From positions 1 to 43,129 of the forward strand of contig NZ_JVVM01000017.1 in NCBI RefSeq assembly GCF_001054325.1: a stretch of DNA of 43,129 bases, given 5' to 3'. A program made the translations under genes and the position numbers. The DNA comes from Corynebacterium vitaeruminis (GTDB taxonomy: Bacteria; Actinomycetota; Actinomycetes; Mycobacteriales; Mycobacteriaceae). Positions 7,291 through 16,969 of this stretch are shown in pieces. Under the pieces are notes generated by a model, which was given only the letters and a program-made list of their open reading frames with translations, did no database searches and had not been told where the DNA came from. Positions within the stretch are counted from its first letter, which is position 1. Each line of letters opens with the position of its first letter.

Positions 7291-7337
7291 TGTTCAATGG
7301 GTTGAACAATAACATAGAGGAGTGAACGTGGTGTCAA
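7291..7337 (-). promoter_or_regulatory. nrdI-nrdF promoter with palindromic operator
   Basis: On the minus strand TTGACA (7337-7332) and TGTTAT (7314-7309) form a near-consensus promoter with a 17-base spacer. Directly downstream, at the expected transcription start, is a perfect inverted repeat TGTTCAA-N4-TTGAACA (7291-7308), well placed for a repressor. A second palindrome, CTTACGTAAG, lies at 7348-7357 just upstream of the -35. Neither looks like an NrdR box or an actinobacterial LexA box. Confidence 0.6.
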
Positions 7338-7357
7338 CAAGGTGCTGCTTACGTAAG

Positions 7358-7534
7358 ACTGAACGTGCTTAGTAATGCAATTGAGAAGTAAAGCCGCGGC
7401 TCTGTATTAACGGCAGAAAAATCCAGCAGTTGATTTTCAAGGCGAGAAAGATAGCGGGGCTGGCAGCGGGGGTGTCTCCCCAACGAGGGGAGGGAGATTC
7501 CAGAGGCCTCTCAGCGGAGCCAAACAGGGCAAAC
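7358..7534. other. Intergenic stretch without a convincing gene
   Basis: Between the nrdI promoter and the terminator of the acyl-chain operon. Short open frames exist on both strands, but none has a ribosome site or protein-like composition. Confidence 0.4.
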
Positions 7535-7599
7535 AAAAAGGCCGCGCTTTGGAATGAACCAGTCAACGAGATGACTGGGTTTCCAAAGTGCGGCCTTTT
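7535..7599 (-). terminator. Strong (bidirectional) terminator after htdX
   Basis: Long imperfect hairpin whose arms begin AAAAAGGCCGC (7535) and end GCGGCCTTTT (7599). The inner pairing CTTTGGAA…TTCCAAAG and CCAGTC…GACTGG continues the stem. The stem is flanked by A/T runs on both sides. It ends the fadA2-fabG4-htdX transcript. Confidence 0.85.
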
Positions 7600-7656
7600 C
7601 TACAGCGCTTAGCATCAATGCGTTATGGAATAACTACAGATGCATAGCGAAATCCA

Positions 7657-8619
7657 CTACTTCAGTGGGCGAACACTTCCGGTGAAGTGCGGACGCTTCT
7701 TCTTGCGGTCCCATGCGACGATGTTGACTGCGCGGCCAATGTTGGAGCTGCCATCAGTCAGGTCGTGTGCGGCACCCGCGCCGTCACCGGTGTGGGTGAG
7801 GGCGACATTGATCGTGGTCGGCAGAACGACTGGTGCCCCGAAGGAAATCTGGAACTCGTATGGCTGACCCGGCAGAACCTGCGCCTCAGCCAGCGCGCGG
7901 GAGGCGGTGTACATGCCGTGTGCAATTGCTGCCGGCATACCCAGGGCCTTGGCGGAGACAGAGGTGATGTGAATCGGATTCCAGTCGCCAGAAACTTTGG
8001 CCCACTGGCGGCCAGTGTTGCCAGCTAGCTTCCACTGAGCAGTGGGGAAGGGAACCTTAAACTGCTCGCGCTTGATGGTCTCGGCGCCGGACTTGATGGC
8101 CTCGCGCTGTGCCTGGACCTCTTCGAAGCCCTCGGCATCCTTCAGGCGAACGCCCTTGGCCAGGTACACCGACTGCTCCTCGACCAAGGTAGCGCCGGAT
8201 GTGGACGACGTAACGGTCGACTCCAGAACAACCTCAGTGCCCGAGCGGTGAGCGCGGAACGCGGCAACCTTCACCGAGATATCAACCTTGCCACCGAGTG
8301 TGACAGGCGAGATTTCGCGGTAGGTGTTCTCGGTGTGGACCAGGCCCATCATCGGCAGCGGGAAGTCATCCGCAGCCATCAGTTCCATCTGAATGGGCAT
8401 AATCAGGGCGTGGATGTGGCCGAAGAAAGCCTGCTCAGACTTCGGGGCGCCAACGACGTCGCGGAAGTCTTGGTCGCGGTCAGCGTCGACAGTGACACCC
8501 TTGACCACGAGTTCATTGACCTTGATCTCGGTGGAGTTCGGGCGCTTCTTCGCCGAACCGGCAGCTGCCTTGGCGTAGAGCGGAACCAGATTGGGAATGG
8601 CATCCAGGGTCTTAGCCAT
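7657..8619 (-). CDS. htdX: MaoC-family (R)-3-hydroxyacyl dehydratase, HtdX-like
   Basis: 320 residues forming a double hotdog. The C-terminal half carries the hydratase-2 motif SGDWNPIH (210-217) with the catalytic Asp and His; the N-terminal half is a degenerate hotdog. Length and gene order match mycobacterial HtdX (Rv0241c), next to FabG4 and FadA2. The reaction is hydration/dehydration of 2-enoyl and (R)-3-hydroxyacyl thioesters. It is the last gene of the operon, with an AGGAGG-containing leader before ATG 8619 and a strong terminator after it. Confidence 0.88.
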   Translation of the reverse strand: MAKTLDAIPNLVPLYAKAAAGSAKKRPNSTEIKVNELVVKGVTVDADRDQDFRDVVGAPKSEQAFFGHIHALIMPIQMELMAADDFPLPMMGLVHTENTYREISPVTLGGKVDISVKVAAFRAHRSGTEVVLESTVTSSTSGATLVEEQSVYLAKGVRLKDAEGFEEVQAQREAIKSGAETIKREQFKVPFPTAQWKLAGNTGRQWAKVSGDWNPIHITSVSAKALGMPAAIAHGMYTASRALAEAQVLPGQPYEFQISFGAPVVLPTTINVALTHTGDGAGAAHDLTDGSSNIGRAVNIVAWDRKKKRPHFTGSVRPLK

Positions 8620-8672
8620 AAGTTTTCCTCTTTCCTCCTTATCGGGAGCCTATGCGGAAGTCGCGACTTCGC

Positions 8673-10031
8673 TTAGGCGCCGACGATGTTCTGACCACAG
8701 ACGCGCAGGACGTGGCCGTTGACGCCAAGAGCGCGGTCGGAGACCAGGAAGGCGATTGCCTGGGCGACGTCGCCCGGCTGGCCACCCTGCTGCAGCGAGT
8801 TCACGCGGCGAGCAACCTGGCGGTTGACGAACGGAATAGCAGCGGTCATGTCGGTCTCGATGAAGCCCGGAGCAACAGCGTTGATGTTGCCGCCGCGCTT
8901 AGCGAACTCCTCAGCGTAAGCCTCGACCATTGCGATAACACCGGCCTTGGAGGTGGCGTAGTTGGTCTGACCGCGGTTACCTGCGATACCGGAGGTAGAT
9001 GCCATGGTGGCAATACGCGGAGCCTTCTCGAAGGCCTTATGGTTCAGCAGCTGCTCGTTCATCTTCAGCTGGGCCTCGATGTTGACGGCGATGACGGAGC
9101 CCCACTTGGCGTCGTCCATGTTGGCGAACATCTTGTCGCGGGTGATACCTGCGTTGTGGATGACGATGTCCAGGCGACCGTAGCGGGCCACAGCGGCATC
9201 GGCGATGGCGTTGCCGGCGTCGTCAGCGGTGATGTCCTGCTGTAGAGCCAGGCCACCGAGCTCGTTGGCAACCTTGGACAGAGCCTCGCCAGCCTGCGGG
9301 ACGTCGATGACGATGACCTCTGCACCGTCAGCCTTGAGCTGGCGAGCGATAGCGGCACCGATACCGCGGGCGGAACCGGTGACAGCGGCAACCTTGCCAG
9401 CGAGCGGCTTGTCCCAGTCGGCCGGAATCTCACCGGCGTCAGAGGAGACGCGGAGGAACTGGCCGTCGACGAAGGCCGAGCGGCCGGAGAGGAAGAACTG
9501 CAGGGAGGAAATCACGGATGGAGCGGTGACCGAGACACCCGGGGCGACGAGGATGCCGTTAGCGGTGGAACCGCCGCGAACCTCGTGGCCGAGGGAGCGA
9601 ATCAGGCCCTCAATACCACCGGCGACAGCATTTTCAGCAATCTCAGCCGGAGTTGCGTTGTGGTGAGCATCCTTGGCGCGGGAGATGGTGACAATGCGAC
9701 CACCCTTGTCCAGCTTGCGCATGTGCTTTGCAGCAGCGAGCACCGGGCCTTGCAGTTCTGCTGGCCGCTTAGCCTCGGTGACGACGATGACGATGGCGCC
9801 AACCTTGTCGTCAGCGGCGTTGTCGCGACGAACCTGCAGGCCCCACTCAGTCAGCTGAGCTGCAACTGCGTCTGCATCTGCACCCTCGCCGGTGACGAGC
9901 ACCTTGTCGTTGTTCAGCAGCGGGCCGCCCGGCTTGTGGCGGCGCAGGAACGGTGGCTGCGGCAGGCCAGCGGCCTTAGCCAGTCCAGTGAGCGGACCAC
10001 CGTTGACGAGTTCCTGGTACTTATCGGTCAT
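8673..10031 (-). CDS. fabG4: High-molecular-weight 3-oxoacyl-thioester reductase FabG4
   Basis: 452 residues, about 200 longer than ordinary FabG. A flavodoxin-like N-terminal domain precedes a C-terminal short-chain dehydrogenase domain with TGSARGIG (218-225), NAG (293-295) and the Ser345/Tyr358/Lys362 triad (NYATSK). This is the HMwFabG (FabG4, Rv0242c) type, which reduces 3-oxoacyl-CoA with NADH. AAGGAG lies 8 bases before ATG 10031. The gene sits between fadA2 and htdX, all on one strand. The three together can catalyse reversible thiolase, reductase and dehydratase steps of acyl-chain metabolism. Confidence 0.92.
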   Translation of the reverse strand: MTDKYQELVNGGPLTGLAKAAGLPQPPFLRRHKPGGPLLNNDKVLVTGEGADADAVAAQLTEWGLQVRRDNAADDKVGAIVIVVTEAKRPAELQGPVLAAAKHMRKLDKGGRIVTISRAKDAHHNATPAEIAENAVAGGIEGLIRSLGHEVRGGSTANGILVAPGVSVTAPSVISSLQFFLSGRSAFVDGQFLRVSSDAGEIPADWDKPLAGKVAAVTGSARGIGAAIARQLKADGAEVIVIDVPQAGEALSKVANELGGLALQQDITADDAGNAIADAAVARYGRLDIVIHNAGITRDKMFANMDDAKWGSVIAVNIEAQLKMNEQLLNHKAFEKAPRIATMASTSGIAGNRGQTNYATSKAGVIAMVEAYAEEFAKRGGNINAVAPGFIETDMTAAIPFVNRQVARRVNSLQQGGQPGDVAQAIAFLVSDRALGVNGHVLRVCGQNIVGA

Positions 10032-10078
10032 GGAAAATTCTCCTTGAAAGTAAAAGTGTCTTTATCGGTGGTGCGCTA

Positions 10079-11401
10079 TTAGACGCGAGCCTCGAGAACT
10101 GCGACAACACCCTGGCCGCCTGCAGCACAAACAGAGATCAGGCCGCGAGTGGTCTTGCCGGTCTCGTCTGCCTTCTCGCGCAGCATCTTGGCGAGAGCTG
10201 CCACAATGCGACCGCCGGTAGCGGCGAACGGGTGGCCGGCTGCCAGAGAAGAGCCCTTGACGTTGAGCTTCTCGCGCGGAATGGAGCCCAGCGGGCCTTC
10301 CAGTCCGAGCTTGGTGCGGCAGAACTCCTCGTCCTCCCATGCCTTCATGGTGGACAGGACGGTGCCGGCGAAAGCCTCGTGGATCTCGAAGAAGTCGAAG
10401 TCGTCGAAGGTCCAGCCGTTGCGGGCCAGCAGGCGCGGGGTGGCGTAAGCCGGAGCCATCAGTAGACCCTCGTCGCCGTGGACAAAGTCAACTGCGGCTG
10501 CCTCGGAATCGACGACGTCGGCAAGCACCGGCAGACCGCGCTCAGCGGCCCACTCCGGGGTGGAGACGAGGACGGCGGAGGCGCCGTCGGTAAGCGGAGT
10601 GGAGTTACCGGCGGTCATGGTCGGCTCTGCTTCGAGGCCACGGCCGAAGACTGGCTTGAGCTTGGCCAGCTTCTCCGGGGTGGAGTCCGGGCGCATGTTG
10701 GTGTCACGGGAAACACCCTTGTACGGGGTGACGAGGTCAGTGAAGAAGCCCTCGTCGTAAGCGTTTGCCATGTTTTGGTGGGAAGCGGCGGCGAGCTCAT
10801 CCTGCTCAGCTCGGGTAACGCCCCACTTGGCGGTGGTGATGGCCTGGTGCTCACCCATGGACAGGCCAGTGCGGGGCTCGCCGGTCGACGGAGTGTCCGG
10901 AGCCAGGTCGGACGGACGGGCCTTCAGGAAGGCCTTTGCCATGTCCAGAGTGGACTTCTGGCGGCTGGCCTCCAGCAGGATCTTGCGCAGACGGTCGTTG
11001 ACAGCAATCGGAGCGTCGGAGGTGGTGTCCACACCGCCGGCGATAGCGGAGTCAATCTGGCCCAGCTTAATCATGTTGGAGACAGAGTTGAGGGCCTCCA
11101 TGCCGGTGGCACATGCCATCTGGATGTCGAAGGCCGGGGTGTCCGGAGCCAGCGCGGAGCCGAGGACACACTCACGGGTGAGGTTAAAGTCACGGGAGTG
11201 CTTCAGCACGGCGCCGGCGGAGACTGCACCGAGGCGTTCGCCGCCGATGCCGAAGCGGGCGACGAGGCCGTCGATTGCAGCGGTCAGCATGTCCTGGTTC
11301 GACTCATTAGCGTATTCCTTATTAGAACGAGCGAACGGAATGCGGTTACCGCCGACGACGACTGCGCGGCGCAGAGAGTTATTGTTGGCCTGAGCTGCCA
11401 T
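10079..11401 (-). CDS. fadA2: Acetyl-CoA C-acyltransferase (thiolase), FadA2-like
   Basis: 440 residues of a thiolase with acyl-accepting Cys97 (ACATGMEAL), His341 (HEAFAG), His390 (GHPFAATGGR) and Cys425 (CAAGGQG). The length and the position before fabG4 and htdX match mycobacterial FadA2 (Rv0243). It cleaves or forms 3-oxoacyl-CoA. It is the first gene of a minus-strand operon. The message has an AAGGGA ribosome site and its promoter lies in the 296-base region shared with divergent purC. Confidence 0.9.
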   Translation of the reverse strand: MAAQANNNSLRRAVVVGGNRIPFARSNKEYANESNQDMLTAAIDGLVARFGIGGERLGAVSAGAVLKHSRDFNLTRECVLGSALAPDTPAFDIQMACATGMEALNSVSNMIKLGQIDSAIAGGVDTTSDAPIAVNDRLRKILLEASRQKSTLDMAKAFLKARPSDLAPDTPSTGEPRTGLSMGEHQAITTAKWGVTRAEQDELAAASHQNMANAYDEGFFTDLVTPYKGVSRDTNMRPDSTPEKLAKLKPVFGRGLEAEPTMTAGNSTPLTDGASAVLVSTPEWAAERGLPVLADVVDSEAAAVDFVHGDEGLLMAPAYATPRLLARNGWTFDDFDFFEIHEAFAGTVLSTMKAWEDEEFCRTKLGLEGPLGSIPREKLNVKGSSLAAGHPFAATGGRIVAALAKMLREKADETGKTTRGLISVCAAGGQGVVAVLEARV

Positions 11402-11683
11402 GTGATTGTTCCCTTCAAAATCCTTGAAGTGTGACGTGAATTACTAAATTTAGACAATACTGGTATCGGTGTTTTCTGTCACGTTTTTAGAAATATTTTT
11501 GCCCAGTCATCTACCGAGTGGGGGAGGGTAGGGGTAAACGCTGTCATTTATCTGTGAAAAGTTCGGCAGACAGCACTCCGAAATCGCAAAATTTTTCCCG
11601 CTTGACGACGGTAATTGCGTCAATCCCCACTAGTTGGGGTGGCGGCCGGAGGTATCAATAGAGTGCAAAGGCGTATAGGGGTT

Positions 11684-11689
11684 TAGACT
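11684..11689 (+). promoter_or_regulatory. -10 element (TAGACT) of purC, leaderless
   Basis: TAGACT ends 8 bases before the purC ATG and no ribosome site precedes the ATG, so the transcript should begin at the start codon. The rest of 11402-11683 is the AT-rich divergent promoter region with fadA2. Confidence 0.55.
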
Positions 11690-11697
11690 TTATCGCC

Positions 11698-12591
11698 ATG
11701 CGACCTGAACTTTCCTCGTATAACCATCTTTCCGCGGGCAAGGTCCGGGAAATCTACGAGATTGACCCTGAGACTCTACTGCTTGTGGTCAGTGACCGTA
11801 TTTCTGCCTTCGACCACATTCTGGAGACCCCGATTCCTGACAAGGGTCGAGTGCTCACCGCGATGAGCGTGTTCTTCTTCGACGAGATTGACTTTCCGAA
11901 CCATATGGCTGGCCCGGCTGACGATGAGCGCATTCCGGAAGAGTGCCTCGGCCGTGCGCTGGTGTGCAAGAAGCTGGACATGCTGCCGTTCGAGTGTGTT
12001 GCACGTGGCTACCTGACCGGCTCGGGTCTCGTCGAGTACAAGGAAAACGGCACTGTCTGTGGCATTGAGCTGCCTGAAGGGCTCGTCGAGGGCTCCAAGC
12101 TGCCAGAGCCAATCTTCACCCCGGCCACCAAGGCGGAGCTGGGCGAGCACGACGAAAATGTCTCCTTCGACGCCGTTGTGGAGTCCCTGGGCCAGAAGCG
12201 TGCCGAAGAATTGCGCGATGCCACCCTGCGTATCTACACCCAGGCGGCTGAACTTGCTGCAGAGCGCGGCATCATCCTGGCTGACACCAAGTTCGAGTTC
12301 GGCCTCGACTCCGACGGCAACCTGGTGCTGGCCGACGAGGTTCTCACCCCGGACTCCTCCCGCTACTGGCCAGCCGACTCCTACCAGGAGGGTTCGGTTA
12401 ACCCGAGCTTCGACAAGCAGTACGTCCGAAACTGGCTGACCTGCTCCAAGTCCGGCTGGAAGAAGGACGAGGGCACTCCGCCGCCGGCGCTGCCGGGTAG
12501 TGTTGTGGAAGCAACTCGCGAGCGGTACGTCGAGGCCTACGAACGACTGTCGGGCCGCCGCTTCTCGGACTGGATTGGAGAACCTGCGTGA
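11698..12591 (+). CDS. purC: SAICAR synthase (phosphoribosylaminoimidazole-succinocarboxamide synthase)
   Basis: 297 residues, full length. It shows the N-terminal [12 protein letters not shown], the ATP-site [10 protein letters not shown] (about 31-40), and the C-terminal [15 protein letters not shown] with PSFDKQYVR. It joins aspartate to CAIR in purine synthesis in the cytosol. The start is ATG 11698, probably leaderless. The stop overlaps the next gene as GTGA, so purC and ptrB are translationally coupled. Confidence 0.97.
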   Translation: MRPELSSYNHLSAGKVREIYEIDPETLLLVVSDRISAFDHILETPIPDKGRVLTAMSVFFFDEIDFPNHMAGPADDERIPEECLGRALVCKKLDMLPFECVARGYLTGSGLVEYKENGTVCGIELPEGLVEGSKLPEPIFTPATKAELGEHDENVSFDAVVESLGQKRAEELRDATLRIYTQAAELAAERGIILADTKFEFGLDSDGNLVLADEVLTPDSSRYWPADSYQEGSVNPSFDKQYVRNWLTCSKSGWKKDEGTPPPALPGSVVEATRERYVEAYERLSGRRFSDWIGEPA

Positions 12592-14792
12592 GCGAAGTGA
12601 CCTTGGACTCGGCATCCGTCGGCAAGCCTGCAAAAAAGGATTTGCCCGCACCCCGTGCACAGCGGAAGCCGGTGACTCGGTCCTTCCACGGAAGGGACTT
12701 CACCGATAACTTCGAGTGGCTCCGCGATAAGGAAAACCCCGAGGTTATCGAATACCTAGAGGCTGAAAATGCCTACACCGAGGCCTTTACCTCCGACCTC
12801 GATGGCACCGCAGACACGATTTTTAAGGAAATCAAGTCGCGCGTGCAGGAGACCGACATGTCGGTCCCAACTCGCCTGAATGGCTGGTGGTACTACTCGC
12901 GTACCCAGGAGGGCAAGTCCTACGGGATGAGCTGTCGTGTGCGCGCGGAGGCCGGTGACGGTCTTGATGCATGGATTCCGCCGACCATCGCCGACGACGC
13001 CCCGGCACCAGGAGAACAGGTCATCCTGGATGCCAACGAGCTTGCCGAAGGGCATGATTTCTTCGCCCTTGGTGCAGCAAGCATCTCCGCGGACGGCAAT
13101 CTGCTGGCTTACTCCACCGACGTCACAGGCGACGAGCGCTACACGCTGCGCGTAAAGGATTTGCACACGGGCGAACTGCTTGACGACGAAATTGCGGGCA
13201 TTTCCGCAGGTGCTACCTGGGTCGGCTCGGAGTGGATTTTCTATCAGAAGGTCGACGAAGCGTGGCGTCCGGACTCCGTCTGGCGTCACCGCGTGGGCAC
13301 CTCCACGGAGGACGATGTCTGTGTCTTCCATGAGCCCGATGAAGCCTACTGGGTCGGGGTCGGCACGGTACGCAGCGAAAAGTACCTGATTATTGAGGCC
13401 TCCTCGAAGATCACCTCCGAGGTTTGGTACCTGGAAGTCAGCGACCCGACCGGAGAGTTCACCTGTGTGCGCCCGCGTGAGACTGGTGTTGAGTACGACG
13501 TCGACCACGCGGTCGTTGGCGGCCAGGATATGTGGCTGATTACGCACAATATGACCGGCTCGAACTTTGCACTGGCCATGGTGCCGGTAGGGTCTTTTGA
13601 CAGCCTTACCGATTTGACCGAGCTGGTTCCTCACCGCGATGACGTCCGCGTTGAGGGCGTCGACTGCTTCGCTGGGCACATTGCGTTTGGCTACCGTCGC
13701 GGCGGTATTGGTCGCGTGGCCCTGGCAGTGTTAGCACAGGATGAGGCTGATGCTGCTGCGCCAGTGCCAGCGTCCGCTGTGAACTTCGTCGAGCTCGAGT
13801 TCGACGAAGAGCTCTACTCCGCAGGTACCACCGGCAACGCTGAGTGGGATACTCCGGTGTTGCGCTACGCTTACGGCTCCTTCACCACGCCGTCACAGCT
13901 CTGGCAGATTGATATTGACTCTGGCAAGCGGGTTTTGCTCAAGGAACAGAAGATTCGCGGAGAGTTTAATCGCGGTGATTACGTCGCTAAGCGTGAATGG
14001 GTGAGTGCGAGCGACGGCGCCCAGATTCCGGTGTCAATTATCCACCGCGCTGACCTCGACTTGGACGCGCCGAACCCGACGCTGCTCTATGGCTACGGTT
14101 CCTATGAATCGTCGATGGATCCGGGCTTTTCCATCGCACGCCTTTCGTTGTTGGATCGCGGCATGATTTTTGTTACCGCGCATGTTCGCGGTGGCGGTGA
14201 GATGGGTCGCGGCTGGTGGGAGAACGGTCGCGCAACCACGAAGAAGAACACATTCACTGACTTTGTCGCTGTTGCCGACTACCTGCTGGATTCCGGCTGG
14301 ACCACGCGCGAGCAGCTGGTGGCGCTCGGCGGTTCGGCAGGAGGCATGCTGATGGGCGTGGTCGCGAACATCGCCGGTGATAGGTTCGCAGGCATCCAGG
14401 CAGTGGTGCCGTTCGTCGATTGCCTGACATCCATGCTCATGCCGGAGCTGCCGTTGACCGTGGTGGAGTGGGATGAGTGGGGCGATCCGTACCACAATCC
14501 GGAGGTCTATGATTACATGGCTTCCTACGCGCCGTACGAGAACATCTCGGCCGATGCGAAGTACCCAAAGATTCTCGCGGTTACCAGCCTAAATGACGCC
14601 CGCGTGCTCTATGTGGAACCGGCAAAGTGGATTGCCAAGCTGCGCGAGGTTGTCGGTGGCGAGCCGGGTCAGTTCTTGCTCAAGACGGAGATGTCCGCTG
14701 GCCACGGTGGTGTTTCCGGACGCTATGAGCGTTGGCGTCAGACTGCCTTCGAGTACGCCTGGATTGTCCACATCGCTGGTGCGGTGAAGTAA
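12588..14792 (+). CDS. ptrB: Oligopeptidase B (S9A serine peptidase)
   Basis: 734 residues. An N-terminal seven-bladed propeller (to about residue 450) precedes an α/β-hydrolase domain with Ser583 (GGSAGG), Asp670 (LNDARV) and His706 (AGHGG). It cleaves short peptides after basic residues; access is limited by the propeller. The GTG start at 12588 overlaps the purC stop. The N-terminus has an extra Ala/Lys/Pro-rich stretch of about 25 residues before the family-typical start ([22 protein letters not shown]), so a later start is possible. Confidence 0.95.
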   Translation: MSEVTLDSASVGKPAKKDLPAPRAQRKPVTRSFHGRDFTDNFEWLRDKENPEVIEYLEAENAYTEAFTSDLDGTADTIFKEIKSRVQETDMSVPTRLNGWWYYSRTQEGKSYGMSCRVRAEAGDGLDAWIPPTIADDAPAPGEQVILDANELAEGHDFFALGAASISADGNLLAYSTDVTGDERYTLRVKDLHTGELLDDEIAGISAGATWVGSEWIFYQKVDEAWRPDSVWRHRVGTSTEDDVCVFHEPDEAYWVGVGTVRSEKYLIIEASSKITSEVWYLEVSDPTGEFTCVRPRETGVEYDVDHAVVGGQDMWLITHNMTGSNFALAMVPVGSFDSLTDLTELVPHRDDVRVEGVDCFAGHIAFGYRRGGIGRVALAVLAQDEADAAAPVPASAVNFVELEFDEELYSAGTTGNAEWDTPVLRYAYGSFTTPSQLWQIDIDSGKRVLLKEQKIRGEFNRGDYVAKREWVSASDGAQIPVSIIHRADLDLDAPNPTLLYGYGSYESSMDPGFSIARLSLLDRGMIFVTAHVRGGGEMGRGWWENGRATTKKNTFTDFVAVADYLLDSGWTTREQLVALGGSAGGMLMGVVANIAGDRFAGIQAVVPFVDCLTSMLMPELPLTVVEWDEWGDPYHNPEVYDYMASYAPYENISADAKYPKILAVTSLNDARVLYVEPAKWIAKLREVVGGEPGQFLLKTEMSAGHGGVSGRYERWRQTAFEYAWIVHIAGAVK

Positions 14793-14796
14793 CGGC

Positions 14797-15468
14797 ATGG
14801 ATATTCGCACGCTGCTGTCCGCGCAAGGCATCGACACCGATTCGCTTTCCGACGATCAGTTGGCCGTCTACCACACCCTTTTTCGGCGGCGGGATGTTCG
14901 CCGCGAATTCGCCGGAGAAGTGGTGGACAAGGCGCGGTTGATGCGCGTGCTGGCGGCCGCTCATACCGCACCTTCGGTGGGGCTGTCCCAACCATGGGAC
15001 TTTCACATCGTCCAGGATCCGGATCGCCTGCAGCAGTTCGCCGACCACGTTGCCGGACGCCGCGCTGAATTTGCAGCCAAGCTGGAAGGGGAGCGGCGCG
15101 AGACCTTCAATCCAATTCAGATTGAAGGAATTGTGGACTCAGGCACAGGCATCGTCGTCACCTATGACCCGACCCGCGGCGGCAAGAACATTCTCGGGCG
15201 CGACACAGTCGATGACACGGGTCTTATGTCAGTCGCTCTGGCTATTCAGAATCTGTGGCTGGCTGCCACAGCAGAGGGGCTCGGTGTCGGTTGGGTCAGC
15301 TTCTACCACGAGGACTTCCTAGCCGACTTTGTCGGCGTGGAGGCTCCAGTGCGGCCGGTAGCCTGGTTGTGCATTGGGCCGGTTACGCACCTGGCTGCGG
15401 AGCGGGATCTGGAGAAGTTCGGCTGGCGCAAGGGGCTGGTGCTCGATGAGGTTGTGCACTGGGGATAA
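14797..15468 (+). CDS. bluB: 5,6-dimethylbenzimidazole synthase BluB
   Basis: 223 residues of the nitroreductase-fold BluB family. The FMN-binding RRRDVRREF is at about 30-38, AHTAPSVGLSQPWDF at about 55-70, and the C-terminal GVGWVSFYHED segment is present. BluB destroys FMNH2 with O2 to make the lower ligand of cobalamin. It starts 4 bases after the ptrB stop and completes a purC-ptrB-bluB unit. No other cobalamin genes are in the window. A generic nitroreductase is less likely given the QPW segment and length. Confidence 0.85.
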   Translation: MDIRTLLSAQGIDTDSLSDDQLAVYHTLFRRRDVRREFAGEVVDKARLMRVLAAAHTAPSVGLSQPWDFHIVQDPDRLQQFADHVAGRRAEFAAKLEGERRETFNPIQIEGIVDSGTGIVVTYDPTRGGKNILGRDTVDDTGLMSVALAIQNLWLAATAEGLGVGWVSFYHEDFLADFVGVEAPVRPVAWLCIGPVTHLAAERDLEKFGWRKGLVLDEVVHWG

Positions 15469-15600
15469 GCCGTGCAGCAGACGCACAATTACGCTCACGC
15501 TGTTCCCTATATGCCCCTTACCTGAAAGGCTTTTGAGTATTCGCCTAGCTTTGTTCTCGGTGTTACCAAGAATTTACATACACCTGTTTTTGTTGAATCC

Positions 15601-16410
15601 ATGGCAGGCAGTGGGGTGCAGGAACAGATTCGGACGACTGACCAGGTTGTCCGCCCGGCGGGCAAAGAGCTCGTAGCTGTTGACGGCGGTGTGGTTGGTT
15701 CGCCACTTTTGGTGTCGGTATCGGGATTGCGTGATGGCACGTTGCTCGATGTCGCTCGTTTCGTGGCAGCGATGGAGCAGCGCGGTATTACACCGTCTTT
15801 GCTGGTAGCTCCTCATGCTGGCAAGAACTGGTCTCTTCGGGAAGCTCCGGCGGTGCTGGATTGGCTCCGCCGTCGTAGTGATGACGGCATCGAGATTGTT
15901 CTCGCTGGGTTCGACCAGTCAGTTCGAGGCCGGGGCGCGGAATTTGCGTCGTTAAGCGAGCACGAAGCGCGTTTGCGTCTGACCGCGGCGACGCGCCAGA
16001 TGCGTGCGATGGGTTTTGAGACGGATGTGTTTGCGCCGCCGAAGTGGACCATGTCGCCAGAGACCATGAACGTGCTCCCAGAGCTGGGCTTCCGTGTTGC
16101 AGCGGATCGAAATGGTGTCCGTGACCTGGCTACCGGCGCGGTCGATCCGACTCGCGTGCTGGCCATCGGTGAGGGGTTCGGCGGCGCGGGCTGGTGGCGC
16201 CGTGCAGTGCGTTCCTCGGTGCAGCGCTCGCTGGAGAAGGGGCGTGCGGTGCGCATCTCGGTCAATGCTTCGAAGCTGCGCGAGCACAAGCTGCGTCAGG
16301 ACGTCGTTGACATCATCGATCAGGCTGTCGATGGGGGCGCGCAGCCGGTCAACCACTCTGCGGTGCCACTGGGGCGCGATCTCTTTGAAGGGATGGAGCA
16401 GGTCGGTTAA
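15601..16410 (+). CDS. DUF2334 polysaccharide-deacetylase-like protein
   Basis: 269 residues. PLLVSVSGLRDGT and ITPSLLVAPHAGKNWSL near the N-terminus, and later FAPPKWTMSPETMNVLPELGFRV, match the DUF2334 family, related to carbohydrate-esterase NodB-type deacetylases. The NodB metal Asp-Asp motif is replaced by SVSG, so deacetylase activity is uncertain. There is no signal peptide. The 132-base gap before it holds TACATA near 15577 as a possible -10; ATG 15601 lacks a clear ribosome site and GTG 15613 is an alternative start. Confidence 0.75.
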   Translation: MAGSGVQEQIRTTDQVVRPAGKELVAVDGGVVGSPLLVSVSGLRDGTLLDVARFVAAMEQRGITPSLLVAPHAGKNWSLREAPAVLDWLRRRSDDGIEIVLAGFDQSVRGRGAEFASLSEHEARLRLTAATRQMRAMGFETDVFAPPKWTMSPETMNVLPELGFRVAADRNGVRDLATGAVDPTRVLAIGEGFGGAGWWRRAVRSSVQRSLEKGRAVRISVNASKLREHKLRQDVVDIIDQAVDGGAQPVNHSAVPLGRDLFEGMEQVG

Positions 16411-16443
16411 CTGCTGCCACTGACGGTTATCGCGGGACTGCCC

Positions 16444-16449
16444 TAGTGT
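16444..16449 (+). promoter_or_regulatory. -10 element (TAGTGT) of the gpx gene, leaderless
   Basis: TAGTGT ends 7 bases before ATG 16457; there is no ribosome site in between. Confidence 0.5.
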
Positions 16450-16456
16450 GGGGTTT

Positions 16457-16948
16457 ATGAGCAATCTCTTTGACATCCCAGTAACGACCATCGACGGCAA
16501 TGAAGCAACGATGAACGACTGGGCAGGCCACGTCCTGCTTATCGTCAACACTGCCTCTGAGTGCGGTTTCACGGATCAGTACGACGATTTACAAGGTCTT
16601 TTTGACGAATTCGCTCCCCGCGGGTTCTTTGTCCTCGGCTTCCCCTGTAACCAGTTCGGTGGGCAAGAACCCGGCAGCGCAGAGGAAATCAAGCAGTTCT
16701 GCCAACGCGAATTCGGCGTCACGTTCCCGCTTTTCCAAAAGACGGAGGTCAACGGCGACAACGCTCACCCACTGTACAAGCTGCTGAAGGAAACCCCGGA
16801 CGCCGACGGTGAGGCCGGGGACGTTAAGTGGAACTTTGAGAAGTTTGTCGTCTCGCCCGAAGGCGAGGTCATCGGCCGTTTTCGCTCTAAGGTTTCGCCT
16901 GACGACGACTCGCTGCACAACCTCATCGAGGAAAATCTGCCTATTTAG
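16457..16948 (+). CDS. Glutathione peroxidase-family thiol peroxidase
   Basis: 163 residues of the non-selenium Gpx (BsaA/BtuE) family. The peroxidatic Cys36 is in NTASECGFTDQY; Gln and Trp of the active site lie in FPCNQFGGQEPGS and DVKWNFEKF. It reduces peroxides, in such bacteria most likely with thioredoxin or mycothiol systems rather than glutathione. ATG 16457 fits a leaderless message; an in-frame GTG at 16448 overlaps the -10 and is unlikely. It ends 21 bases from the convergent CHAP-like gene. Confidence 0.93.
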   Translation: MSNLFDIPVTTIDGNEATMNDWAGHVLLIVNTASECGFTDQYDDLQGLFDEFAPRGFFVLGFPCNQFGGQEPGSAEEIKQFCQREFGVTFPLFQKTEVNGDNAHPLYKLLKETPDADGEAGDVKWNFEKFVVSPEGEVIGRFRSKVSPDDDSLHNLIEENLPI

Positions 16949-16969
16949 CGGCTTCCAGCGGCGAGCTGA

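Noticed and set aside
7291..7308. LexA or NrdR site at the nrdI promoter
   Set aside because: The inverted repeat has the order TTCAA/TTGAA, not the GAAC-N4-GTTC of actinobacterial LexA boxes, and lacks the NrdR ACACWATAT pattern.
7430..7612. Short plus-strand ORF (60 codons) between nrdI and htdX
   Set aside because: It runs through the terminator hairpin, has no ribosome site and no protein-like features.
10478..11434. Long plus-strand frame opposite fadA2 (318 codons)
   Set aside because: Gly/Val/Asp-rich antisense shadow of a high-GC gene whose thiolase motifs are complete.
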